Shown here: one piece after another, positions 1-8,899 of the stretch
How the letters are laid out: each line of letters starts with the position of its first letter
Numbering within the stretch: position 1 is the stretch's first letter
Source: Botryllus schlosseri
Lineage: Eukaryota > Chordata > Ascidiacea > Stolidobranchia > Styelidae
NCBI GenBank assembly: GCA_000444245.1
Contig: ATSW01127630.1
Coordinates: forward strand, 1-20,274
Reading direction: 5' to 3'
DNA: 20,274 bases
Notes under the pieces: model-generated
The model's database searches: none
What the model was told of the DNA's origin: nothing
Seen by the model: the letters and a program-made list of their open reading frames with translations, nothing else
Made by a program: the position numbers and the translations under genes

Positions 1-1737
1 AGAACTACTTTACTGTCGGTCCAATATACTTGAGTCACATTTTCATATTCAAGTTCTTCTTTCAGAATTGTACTGATTGTTGGAGACACCAAAGCTGCAG
101 TCAATTCTAGTCGCGGTATCGACACAGATTTTAATGGCGCAACTCTTGCTTTTGCCATTACAAGTGAGCAATGAACGTGTTCATTCTCATCAATCAATCT
201 CAAATAAGAACACTGACCATATGCATAACTTGATGCATCACTGAAGTGGTGAAGCTCCACTTTCTTCAACTTTCCAAAATCTTGAGGCTTGAAGCATCTT
301 TTGATTTTAAGATCTGCCAACTCTTGTAATCCCATGCGCCACTTTTCCCATCTTGGACGCAGTTGTTCTGGAACTTCATCATCCCAATCATGATTGTCCT
401 TGGTAAGTGCTTGCAATATCTGTTTTCCTTCAAGCAAAACAGGACTGAGAAATCCCAGCGGATCCCAAACACTGGAAACCGTTGCCAAAATACCTCGTCT
501 TGTGAAGGGACGGTCCTTCAAAGTTATCAGAAACATGAGACTGTCATGTTCTATTGACCATTCAACTCCAAGAGTTCTCAAAATAAGAGGAAGTGCATGC
601 TCTCCTTCCAAGTTTTTCGCTTCAAGACAACGTTCCTCAGTAGGAATTTGTTTCAAAATCATCGGATGATTAGCAGCATACTTTGTCAGTTTGAAGCCGC
701 CACGTTTGCACATGTCCTTCGTCAATTTGGCATAGGATGCCATCATTTCAATATCATCCCCACTACATAAAATATCGTCAACATAGGAATTGCTCAATAT
801 TACCTTAGCAATTGAGTCTCCGAATTCCTTCTTATTTTCTTGCGCAGTCTTCATCAATGCGAAGATGCTACAGCCTGGACTGCTGGATATTCCGAAGCTG
901 TGAACGTTCATTTATACTCGATGGGTTCACCTTCAATATCATCTTCCCAGAACAGGAATCTGAAGAAGTCTTGATGGTTGGGAGACAGATTCACTGAATA
1001 AAACATCTGCTCCAAATCTGCGGTCCAACAATAACTTCCCTTACGGAATCTCATCAATACACCAATCAGCTTATTGGTAAGGCAAGGTCCAGTAAGCAGT
1101 AGATCATTCAGCGAAACGCCTTGGAAGCTAGCGCTGCCATCATACACCACTCTGATTTTACCAGGTTTCATAGGATGATAAACTCCGTGATGTATCAAGT
1201 ACCATTTCTTGCCAACAATTCCATGGTCATTCTTATCTACTCGAACAGCATGACCTTTCTTTATCAGTTTGTTGACAAACTCAAAATAGTGCATTTTGAA
1301 CTGAGGGTCTTGCTTCATACGCTTCTTGATACTCTTCAAACGTTGCAATGCAAGTGGCTTGTTATCTGTAATAATTGGGTTATCACTCTTAAATGGCAGT
1401 GACAACTCGTAACGCCCTTGTTCAGTGAACTTGATACTATTTTCACATTTCTCCATGAATTTTCTGTCCTCCACCGATATCATTTCATTCGCAGGAAACG
1501 TACCTCCCATGAACGAATTCGAGTTCTTCTTGTACTCAGAAAAATCAAGTTCAAAACTTTGAGCAATTGCTTAAGGCGATATCATCTCTTTGGTACTGTA
1601 CAATGACATCAAATTACTTTCAGTCATCTCTTGACTCTGGATTCTATTACAGTGTCGCTCATCAGGTTGACGTGCTCCTGATGTCAATCCGACTATGCTC
1701 CAGCCCATCAAAGTTTTTACAGCATAGCTATCAGACT
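1..1737 (-). pseudogene. BEL/Pao reverse transcriptase region, incomplete fossil
   Basis: Seen on the minus strand: an RT palm/fingers segment with VVYDGSASFQGVSLNDLLL and LIGVLMRFRKGSYCWTADLE, both close to the conserved BEL/Pao RT blocks, then a YVDDIL catalytic motif encoded near 768-789. Further left comes the segment after the RT that in this family leads to RNase H and integrase. The window ends before RNase H is complete and no integrase is present. The region is broken in several places and continues beyond position 1. Confidence 0.85.
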
Positions 1738-4242
1738 TCATACTTGATATGACTTCAGTAGGCTTGAGTGCCTTAGGACAATCGGTTCCCAACAGAAGTC
1801 CGACTTCAATATTACCATCGAACTCTGGTATAATTCTTTGAAAATCTCAGCATAACTTGGATCACTCGATGCAATTTCTCGGGTCACAATTTGTTTTGTA
1901 TTGACTGGAATCTCTTCACGAGAATAGCAGGCTGGCAAGGCCAACGAGTTACAGTCCAAACTTTCGATTAATAACGACTTAACCTTCAATGCCTTCGAGG
2001 TACTTCCAGTACCCAGACAATCAACTCGGATCGTGGTTTCGATACCTTTCACATCCATCGCTTTACACAAGTTTTCCGAAATGAAACAGGCATCACTGTG
2101 CTCATCCAATGCACAGTAAGTCTTCATTTTCACGCTAGGATTGTCTCTTTGAAAAACGTACACTGGAACTATTCTAGTAGTTCGAACTCTTTTTGTGGCA
2201 GACGGCATCAAACATGTGGTTCTCATACCATCTGGTTTATCCCTTTCAGTTTGCAAGGATTGCGTCCCATTGCGTGCAGCATTTTGCGACCTTGAATTAT
2301 TTGAGTGCAGTGACGTCGGATGATTTTTCTCACATATCGAACAATGAAGAGGATTTCGACAGAACCTTGATATGTGTCCATGTCGCAAGCATCGAAAGCA
2401 TAATCCTTCTTTCTTAATGAATTCAATCTTTACTTCATAAGCTTTGTTTTTGAATTCAATGCATGCATCCAGTGAATGTAGATTTTGGCAGACTAGGCGT
2501 GGCTTTGTATGACCACGGTCACCCGTTATCTGCTCATTCTTATCAGAATAACTCACATTTGTGGCAAATGCTCGTGTTGCTTTAACATATTTGTTGCGGC
2601 TCTGCTGATGGTTACTCTTCCTTTGCTCGGCAACAATCTGATCCAATACTGCGGTCCCAACAACAGGTTGAGATGCAATGAAAGCTTCTTCTTCTACGTG
2701 TTCGATGAACATCTTGAATGGAGGAAAGCTAGGTATGTCAAGTACTGAAATGCCTTTTCCTGCAGCTTCCTCAATTGTCAACTTCCGTCTCTCTTTGTAA
2801 GCGAATACCTTTTTAGACCAGGCTTCTCTAACAGTTCTCGGAAGTTTGATTGACAATTTCTGATTCAACTCCTCATCATCCAACATAGGTCGTGTACCTT
2901 GCTTCGGTATGAGACGCTTGCAACTGTTCAAGAAATTGGAAAATTTTCGAATGCTTTTGCCTCCGTCATTCGTCGAAATAACTGGCCAATTCTGAAGGTT
3001 AGTCTTATACTCTTGATAAATCGCCAATTTATCACCATACCATCTGTCCAAAGTTGCCATTGCTTCGAGGTAGCTTTCATCAGTGGCATCAATAATATAT
3101 CCTTCAATGGATTCTCTTGCTTCTCCAGCAGTATAATTCATGAGATAATTAATTCTTCGACTAGCTTCGAAAACGTTACTTTGAATCAAGTCTCTAAATC
3201 GACTTCTCCAAATTGGATATTTCAAAGGAATCGTTCCATCAAAGACACTCAACTCTTCTGCTGGTAATACAACTCTTGGCTTGACACATAGATTTGCGTT
3301 ACTATGTTGATTTTGAGGCAATGAGCCAACTGACACGTTACACACAGGAGCAGCAGATTGTGGCGATATAACAGTGGTAGGCTGCCGCAGTTCAATCGAG
3401 TGCGGAATCAGACTAGAATTATGATTACGCAACTTACTCGAGTTACTTCGACCACTCAAGGATCTGTTTTCCTGGTGTTCAGAGAGAATATTCTCTCTAG
3501 CTTCTGCCTTCGCTCTTTCTTTCTGAATCTTCAATTTGTCCAGTTCTAATTGTATTTTTGCTCTGGTGTCTTCCATATCTGCCTTTAATTTATCTCTTTG
3601 TCTGGCAATTTCGGCCTCCATTTCTCTTTGTTTACTTGATATCTTGGCTTGCAGCATATTCTCCTTTTCGACATACAATAGTTCCGCTTCACAAGCAGCT
3701 TTGTCTGCAGCCGCTTCAGAAATCTTCAACACCATTGACGAACGGGACTTATTGGATCTTACTGACCTCCTGGAGGAAGTAGAGTGCGCACGGCTATTAG
3801 CACTTTCTCCAAGTGATATAGCATCGTCTTCCTTCATTTCAAGACGTTGTAGGGCATCTTCAATGCTAGCCATTGTTTTGCTATAACATTCGAGCAGTGA
3901 ATTAAATGACATCATAGCAGTATGAATTTCCTGCGCATCTTCCAGACTGTCAACTAATTCAGTGTGGATTGCTGTACAAGTCGCAAAGTCAGTTTCAACG
4001 TCAGCCTTATTGGTTTTCCAAATATGCAAATCGGAATGCGCCATAGACACTTGCAGTTTGCAGATAGATCTATTACATGCAGAAAATGCTGACTTACGTT
4101 TCTGACGTAACTGCTGTATTTTAAAATCATTTCCCTTTTCTGTGGGAATCCTCTGTCTTGTTTCTATATCCACTAGCGGTACAGCTTGGCTTCCGGCTTC
4201 TTCATGTTGTTCAACATGAGATAATTCTTCTGTATCATTCAT
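1738..4242 (-). CDS. BEL/Pao gag-protease region (834 aa frame)
   Basis: Seen: a long minus-strand frame starting MNDTEELSH. About residues 170-260 are a charged, K/E/Q-rich coiled coil. From about residue 330 follows a DUF1759-like segment beginning LSVFDGTIPLKYPIWRSRF, the usual gag-like domain of BEL/Pao elements. Around residues 600-640 lie Cys/His clusters, including CFRCLRHGHISRFC, which resemble retroviral-type zinc knuckles and would bind RNA. Around residue 700 the segment CALDEHSDACFI lies where Pao family proteases (DUF1758/A17-like) carry their catalytic Asp. In this family the product is a structural polyprotein plus processing protease. It is a fossil; I make no claim about function. 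Confidence 0.85.
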   Translation of the reverse strand: MNDTEELSHVEQHEEAGSQAVPLVDIETRQRIPTEKGNDFKIQQLRQKRKSAFSACNRSICKLQVSMAHSDLHIWKTNKADVETDFATCTAIHTELVDSLEDAQEIHTAMMSFNSLLECYSKTMASIEDALQRLEMKEDDAISLGESANSRAHSTSSRRSVRSNKSRSSMVLKISEAAADKAACEAELLYVEKENMLQAKISSKQREMEAEIARQRDKLKADMEDTRAKIQLELDKLKIQKERAKAEARENILSEHQENRSLSGRSNSSKLRNHNSSLIPHSIELRQPTTVISPQSAAPVCNVSVGSLPQNQHSNANLCVKPRVVLPAEELSVFDGTIPLKYPIWRSRFRDLIQSNVFEASRRINYLMNYTAGEARESIEGYIIDATDESYLEAMATLDRWYGDKLAIYQEYKTNLQNWPVISTNDGGKSIRKFSNFLNSCKRLIPKQGTRPMLDDEELNQKLSIKLPRTVREAWSKKVFAYKERRKLTIEEAAGKGISVLDIPSFPPFKMFIEHVEEEAFIASQPVVGTAVLDQIVAEQRKSNHQQSRNKYVKATRAFATNVSYSDKNEQITGDRGHTKPRLVCQNLHSLDACIEFKNKAYEVKIEFIKKEGLCFRCLRHGHISRFCRNPLHCSICEKNHPTSLHSNNSRSQNAARNGTQSLQTERDKPDGMRTTCLMPSATKRVRTTRIVPVYVFQRDNPSVKMKTYCALDEHSDACFISENLCKAMDVKGIETTIRVDCLGTGSTSKALKVKSLLIESLDCNSLALPACYSREEIPVNTKQIVTREIASSDPSYAEIFKELYQSSMVILKSDFCWEPIVLRHSSLLKSYQV

Positions 4243-4273
4243 GATGCAGTCTTCTATACTTCTTCAACAATAA

Positions 4274-4752
4274 CTTGGCCCAGTATTTACCGCCAAGTAC
4301 TGTAGTTCACTTAGCCCAGTCTTTACTTAATACCAAGTGCTGTATAGTCCTTAACTTGGCCCGGTCTGTACTGCCAAGTGCCGTAGAGTCGTTTGCTTGG
4401 CCCAGTCTTTACCACCAAGTACCGTAAGAGTAGTTCACTTGGCCCAGTGTTTACTTAATACCAAGTGCTGTATAGTGCTTAACTTGGCCCGGTCTGTACT
4501 GCCAAGTGCCGTAGAGTCGTTTGCTTGGCCCAGTCTTTACCGCCAAGTACCGTAGGAGTAGTTCACTTGGCCCAGTGTTTACCGTCAAATGTCTGTAGTT
4601 GTTTACTTGGCCCAGTATTTACCGCCAAAGCAGCCTACTTGTTTACTAGCAGGGGCTGTAGTCCGTAACTTGGCCTAGTATTTACCGCCAAGTCCCGTAA
4701 TAGTAGTTCACTTGGCCCAGTCTTTACCGCCAAGTGTCTGAAGTTGTTTACT
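4274..4752. repeat. Tandem array of about eleven 42-bp hairpin monomers with a 128-bp higher-order unit
   Basis: Monomers start with CTTGGCCC or a close variant at 4274, 4310, 4355, 4396, 4438, 4483, 4524, 4566, 4606, 4669 and 4711. Most spacings are 40-45 bp, and three-monomer blocks repeat at exactly 128 bp (4310, 4438, 4566; also 4355/4483 and 4396/4524). Most monomers carry an inverted pair CTTGGC and GCCAAG around a loop of about 12 bases, so each could fold as a small hairpin in RNA or DNA. The array lies directly upstream of the BEL/Pao gag start and probably belongs to that element's 5' leader or LTR. Confidence 0.9.
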
Positions 4753-4948
4753 ATTGCGATCCCAGGCAATTTACTTTATGCAAGGTCTCACAGGGTTTCT
4801 TTCCGGTAGTGTTCAACGCGTACTCAATGCAAGACAAAGCACAACCTTCTCTGCGTCTCTTGAATCTTTAATAAGTTGACACAATGTCTTACGAATAGAA
4901 ATACGGTAAACTGAAATCAAAATACTACAATAAATACACAATCTAACC
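4753..4948 (-). other. Probable remainder of the BEL/Pao leader or LTR
   Basis: This AT-rich stretch lies between the tandem array and the hAT-like terminus at 4949. On the minus strand it holds an ATTAAA motif, which would suit an LTR polyadenylation region. No primer-binding site or TG...CA boundary could be fixed with confidence. Confidence 0.35.
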
Positions 4949-5540
4949 CAGTGGCGGCTCGTGACAATATCGGGTGGTGGGGCAAGGGCTGCAAGCGACT
5001 TTTTATCAAGATGACGTCACAATGGAGTTTTCCAACGTAAACAAGTAACTTATTGGTACGAACTACGGTAACACGAACTTCCCGACAACAGTGATGTAAC
5101 GTATGTGCCGCGAGAGGTCTGCCGGTGAGCTGTGACTTGAAGTGTGGAAGTGTGTGACACGGGGATCACTATTTTCCTCGGCGGGTCTCATTTGATACGA
5201 GCGGCTCAAGCTGCGGGCGCTGGACTATTCGGCGACTTGGCAGTGGACATATCAATATCGAACGTTTTGGCCATCATGCGGCGGTTATTTTGCTTCAAGC
5301 TTTGTCGTCGCCAATCATTTTGGCAGCGCACGGGAGTGGCATGTCGCATGTTGTCCGAAACTTTATGTCTAGGTCGTGTCTTCTATAGCGTGAAAATGCC
5401 TAGCGCCGGAATGCCGGTTCATAAGTTACGCTCCCGTAGGCTGCGCAGTGAACACTCCTAAACTAGAGCATCCAAAAAGTTTCATACTATATTCGGTTGA
5501 CGTCCTTTCATAACTGCTAATACAGTTGACTCATTTCTGT
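4949..5540. mobile_element. hAT-like left terminus and undefined flank
   Basis: The sequence CAGTGGCGGCTCGTGAC at 4949 has the form of a hAT terminal inverted repeat. No matching right end (rc CACGAGCCGCCACTG) is present in the window, so this is a truncated or interrupted copy. The following sequence to about 5540 has higher GC and an open plus-strand frame of about 105 codons (5144-5461), which shows no recognisable domain. I see no other structure in it. Confidence 0.4.
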
Positions 5541-5868
5541 ACATTATGCATATTTTTTTTAAACGCTTTTTGATGCATATATATTTATTTATTGAGGGTT
5601 CCCACATTACAATGAAAACATCAGGTTCCGCGAAGCGCGGAAAAGAATTTAAAGATAAATAAAATAGGCATTATAAATGACTATTTTCTGTTGATTTAGG
5701 AAATAATTTTGGATCGCCTACGAGCTTTGTACATTTTCAAAACTTCTGTTTCACTTTTTGCCAAAACATGATCTCAATATGTCGCTCGCGTGAGATCATT
5801 TGGCGTGCCATGAAAAATCATCTCGCGTGCCACAAATGGCATGCGTGCCGGGGTTTTGCCGACCCCTG
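5541..5868. mobile_element. hAT-like element fragment, right end only
   Basis: The segment ends at 5868 in GCCGACCCCTG, preceded by GCATGCGTGCCGGGG. Read in reverse it starts CAGGGGTCGGCAAAACCCCGG, a typical hAT terminus. No partner left end lies in the window and no 8-bp TSD can be tested. The segment holds a perfect 7-bp inverted repeat TTCCGCG/CGCGGAA at 5626-5642. Confidence 0.5.
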
Positions 5869-6000
5869 GGCTATTGGTTCATTCTTCTCAGGCTGTTTCC
5901 CGAATTGGCGAAAATAGTCATTATGTCGTGTAATTTGAGTCGTAAGCACAGAATAACGAATACACAACTTATATCATGACTGGAGAAGGTGTATTGGAGC

Positions 6001-6514
6001 TCGGGCTGGCAACAATGATTTGAGAACCGTCATCTGCATGGAGTATTAATTTTAATGATTCGAGTCGAGTAGTAACAGACGAGTTTTTCGAGCATTCAAA
6101 TTGCAGGCTCCTCGCCCCTGAAAGTTAATTTATCAACGAGAATTATAGTTTCGATACTATTTTCCACTGTGAATGCCATGAAGCAACATTGATTGGCCGT
6201 ATCGCAGCAAAGGAAACATATAGTACAAAGCTACGAAACGTTACTGGATATAACACATATCCGAAGTCATGATCATCCCACAACATTGTCACAAAGTGCT
6301 ATGAAATCGGTATTGTCAAAAAATACCAAAGTATCTTTAAGGTGATGGATAACAGGCAATATATTCTTTGTGGTGGCGTATAATGTACATATTTTGACAT
6401 ATTACATTCTGTTATGACGTCATAATAAGTGATACTCTAATAGTCGACTCGACTCGAAGCACAATACGTGATTCAGAATCGAATCATCGTGGTACTCCAT
6501 TTTGCTTAGCCCGA
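6001..6514. mobile_element. Possible small MITE with TCGGGCT ends
   Basis: The left end TCGGGCTGGCAA and the right end (reverse complement TCGGGCTAAGCAA) form a short imperfect terminal inverted repeat over 514 bp. The ends are flanked by GAGC on both sides (5997-6000 and 6515-6518), a possible 4-bp TSD. Subterminal CGAGTCGAG motifs occur at about 6062 and 6452. The short TIR and short duplication make this tentative. Confidence 0.4.
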
Positions 6515-6615
6515 GAGCTTGTTAACGCGATGGTAATCATAGGACTTTCAGAAATTGAATTCACGAAGTCGTATTTTCGCATTTTGCCAGGCATAAATGA
6601 CTCCATACATTAAAT

Positions 6616-8218
6616 CAGGGGTCACCAACTCACAACGGTTCGCGGGCGAATTTTCAAATTTCGTAGAGGTCGCGGGCCGCGTGATTGCAATATCGTGACA
6701 AAATAGGCCACACAGTTTAGCAGCCACGTTTTTAAATCTTTACGACGGACATAGTTACCACAAAGGAAGTAGCCTAATATTTCATTAAATACATAAAAAT
6801 CCAATGAAAATGTCACGATCAGCAAGTTTATTTTGAACTATATGAGCTGCGCACGATACCTGACAACGCTTCTCAGAAATCTATATTGGGGCTAGAAAGA
6901 CACGGTACGAGCTGAAAGACTATCCCCTCGTAGAGCTTGATTTAGTGGGAATCCCTGAGCCCTTTTCCAAGCGTATCGGTCTTGACAGTGTCTGGGCCAT
7001 TGCACGTCAAGGCAATATGCCCAATGCCCATGCCCATTCATATCAGTGTTGGGATGACTCGAGTCATGACTTGACTCGAGTCAGACTCGAGTCACCTTTT
7101 TCGTATGACTTGACTTGACTCGAGTCACTTTGCTAAAATGCCTTGACTTGACTTGACTCGGCTTATCAGAAATGCGGATGGACTCGTGACTCGGAGAAAA
7201 ATTCACGAGTCAATTTCAAGTCATCAAGTAATCGGGGTCGATAAAAATCACAGTAACTTGCATGTGTTCGTATTGTTCGCGAAACGCTGGTGTAACCCGT
7301 GAGAGCGACCAATCTTTCAATGATCGTGCGTCTTACAGAACCTCCATTTGTTCTCTCACAAATCAATTGACCGCAAACGAAGTGATCGAAGCTGTTATTC
7401 ATTAAATAGCAAAATGTCTTTTTCTGTTCTCTGTTCTTTCCTTAACCAAACCTCTTGTTTTATTGAAATTGTATTCGGTTATAGTTTATATTTATATAAT
7501 CCTCAACCATTGTCGCAATCTCGATTTGTATCATATCAATTTATAAATGGGTAAAGTATTGCATCTTATCAATTCGTTTCTCTATTCTCTATTTTGGCCG
7601 GTAACTATAAACTGAGGCTATGCAATTACTTATGTAGTTTAGCGAGGCAGCGCCTTCTTTCATGTATATATTTAACTCTACATTCATTCATCGGTTCAAA
7701 ATCAATGAACACTCAATCGATATTTCAGACAGCTAGCGTAATTCAATGACGTAATCATGCCTCATACTTCGAAAAGGCAACTTGACTTGAATTGTGACTT
7801 GACTCGTGACTTGACTTGACTTGACTCGGCTTGACTTGAGTCACCTCCAAAAATCGAGTGACTTGACTTGACTCGAGTCACCTTCGAAAATCGATTGACT
7901 TGACTTGACTCGAGTCAAAATGTGCAATGACTCGAAATGACTCGTGACTCGAAGGTAGTGACTTGATCCCAACACTGATTCATATCAGCCGATTCTGCCT
8001 CCGAATGCTGTTGCCATCGTATAAGCTGTTTCTGCTAGTGAGGAATAGTGATGCTGGGAAGAGGATAATAGCTTATTTTGCAACAACACCTATATTTTGG
8101 AAGTGAAATCAATTTTAACATTTTAAAATGCTTTACTTTAGCGGTCTTCCGAAATCTGAAAGCAGATCGCGGGCCGCAAAATATGACTCCTGCCTGGGTC
8201 GCGTGTTAGTGACCCCTG
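6616..8218. mobile_element. hAT-c copy 1, non-autonomous, hosting a nested hAT-a element
   Basis: The left end CAGGGGTCACCAACTC at 6616 and right end GTTAGTGACCCCTG at 8218 are inverted repeats of each other with few mismatches. Subterminal GGTCGCGGGCCGC-type motifs occur near both ends. Without the nested element and its duplicated 8 bp, the element is about 661 bp and has no transposase-like frame. The flanking octamers (CATTAAAT and CAACTGCT) do not match, so the TSD is lost or a flank was replaced. The second copy at 14219-15776 shares internal sequence such as GAGCTGCGCACGATACCTGA. Confidence 0.8.
7044..7977 (+). mobile_element. hAT-a copy 1, 934 bp, inside hAT-c copy 1
   Basis: The termini CAGTGTTGGGAT and ATCCCAACACTG are inverted repeats, and a perfect 8-bp duplication ATTCATAT flanks them (7036-7043 and 7978-7985). 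This identifies a hAT-superfamily insertion. Both subterminal regions, about 7055-7165 and 7780-7960, are dense arrays of TGACTCGAGTC and TGACTTGACTCG units. The central 600 bp has no transposase frame but matches the inverted copy at 12216-12897. In reverse it holds a TATATAAAT followed by AATAAA, shared by both copies. It is non-autonomous, and being inside hAT-c it is the younger of the two. Confidence 0.9.
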
Positions 8219-8220
8219 CA

Positions 8221-8372
8221 ACTGCTTTTCGTCTCATCCGCGTCAGCGGTGTCTTACAAAAAGCCTAGAGGTGGGCCGTGCTATAAGTCGGCAGTTACGG
8301 AAAATAAGAAGAATATCGGCCTGGTGTAAATGACCATAGTAGTCGACAAACACCATGAATACCCCCAAAACA
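8221..8372 (+). mobile_element. hAT-d internal fragment
   Basis: About 150 bp match the interior of the complete hAT-d element at 16190-16761 (around 16402-16575). Shared strings include GCGTCAGCGGTGTCTTA, GGCCTGGTGT and AGTCGACAAACACCATGAAT. Neither terminus is present. The match begins right beside the hAT-c right end at 8218, so hAT-c may have inserted into or been joined to this fragment. Confidence 0.75.
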
Positions 8373-8899
8373 AACAAACTGCTTTTCGTGGTATCTGTAT
8401 TTCTTTCATTCTGAAAATAGATCTCCCATAGAGAAATCACATCATGATGATTTAATTTCCACGAAATCAGTTGACTCGATTCCACTTGGATATATGCCTT
8501 CTAGTATAGCGGATTCTACATCAATAAACTCCACCAATGAAAATAAAGCGGATATTTTATATGCTCTGTGCTTTCAGACCATTCTTTGCAGTCACGTGAT
8601 CATGCGACCTCACAAGCTCATCTTCCAATCGGAAATTCCCTTTCGTATTCCGATGCAGAGCGAGCCATCGCAGGACTGGCTACGGCAAGTATCGTCTATT
8701 ATATCTTCTTAATGCAGCGCACCATAGCCGTTGTGAATTGTTCGAAATAATATTCATTCTTATTTCATAAACCCGGTTGCATGTCGCATATCAAATTCAT
8801 TCAAAATCCCAACTTTCTTTTCATAATATGTGTTTTCATCCATCATGCGGCATCCCCTCCCATGTTGGCGAAAACAATTCCTTTAAGCTTCATCGTAGT
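8373..8899. other. Stretch without a firm gene; one possible upstream exon
   Basis: No repeat was recognised. A candidate plus-strand exon lies at 8578-8688: it follows a pyrimidine-rich GCTTTCAG acceptor, is exactly 111 nt long, precedes GTATCG, and is open in two frames (one reads SYSDAERAIAGLATA). It could be an upstream exon of the gene model beginning at 8900 or a chance event. Nothing else is supported here. Confidence 0.25.

Larger units (their letters stand above)
1..4948 (-). mobile_element. BEL/Pao LTR retrotransposon fossil, truncated by the window edge
   Basis: A minus-strand element of the BEL/Pao superfamily. From its 5' side (right) it has a tandem-repeat leader, a gag region with coiled coil and the DUF1759-type domain, zinc knuckles, a Pao-type aspartic protease, then reverse transcriptase and the start of the downstream RT/RNase H region, which runs out of the window at position 1. 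The domain order and RT signature are typical of BEL/Pao and not of Gypsy or Copia. No pair of LTRs is visible, so it cannot be dated by LTR divergence and its right boundary is uncertain; I place it before the hAT-like terminus at 4949. The copy is broken, with at least three or four interruptions in the pol part, but the long open gag-protease frame suggests it is not very old. Confidence 0.88.

Noticed and set aside
1-4242. Plus-strand frames within the BEL/Pao region
   Set aside because: They are antisense shadows of the minus-strand gag-protease and RT frames.
4753-4790. Primer-binding site of the BEL/Pao element
   Set aside because: A TGGGATCGC string on the minus strand lies in a plausible place, but I could not match it to a known tRNA 3' end and the LTR border is not defined.
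5144-5461. Plus-strand open frame of 105 codons
   Set aside because: No recognisable domain, no clear splice context, and it lies in GC-richer sequence after a hAT-like terminus, where long open frames arise by chance.
7050-7960. TGACTCGAGTC arrays as a CRISPR-like or satellite array
   Set aside because: Spacing is irregular, there are no unique spacers, and the arrays stop exactly at hAT termini with TSDs.
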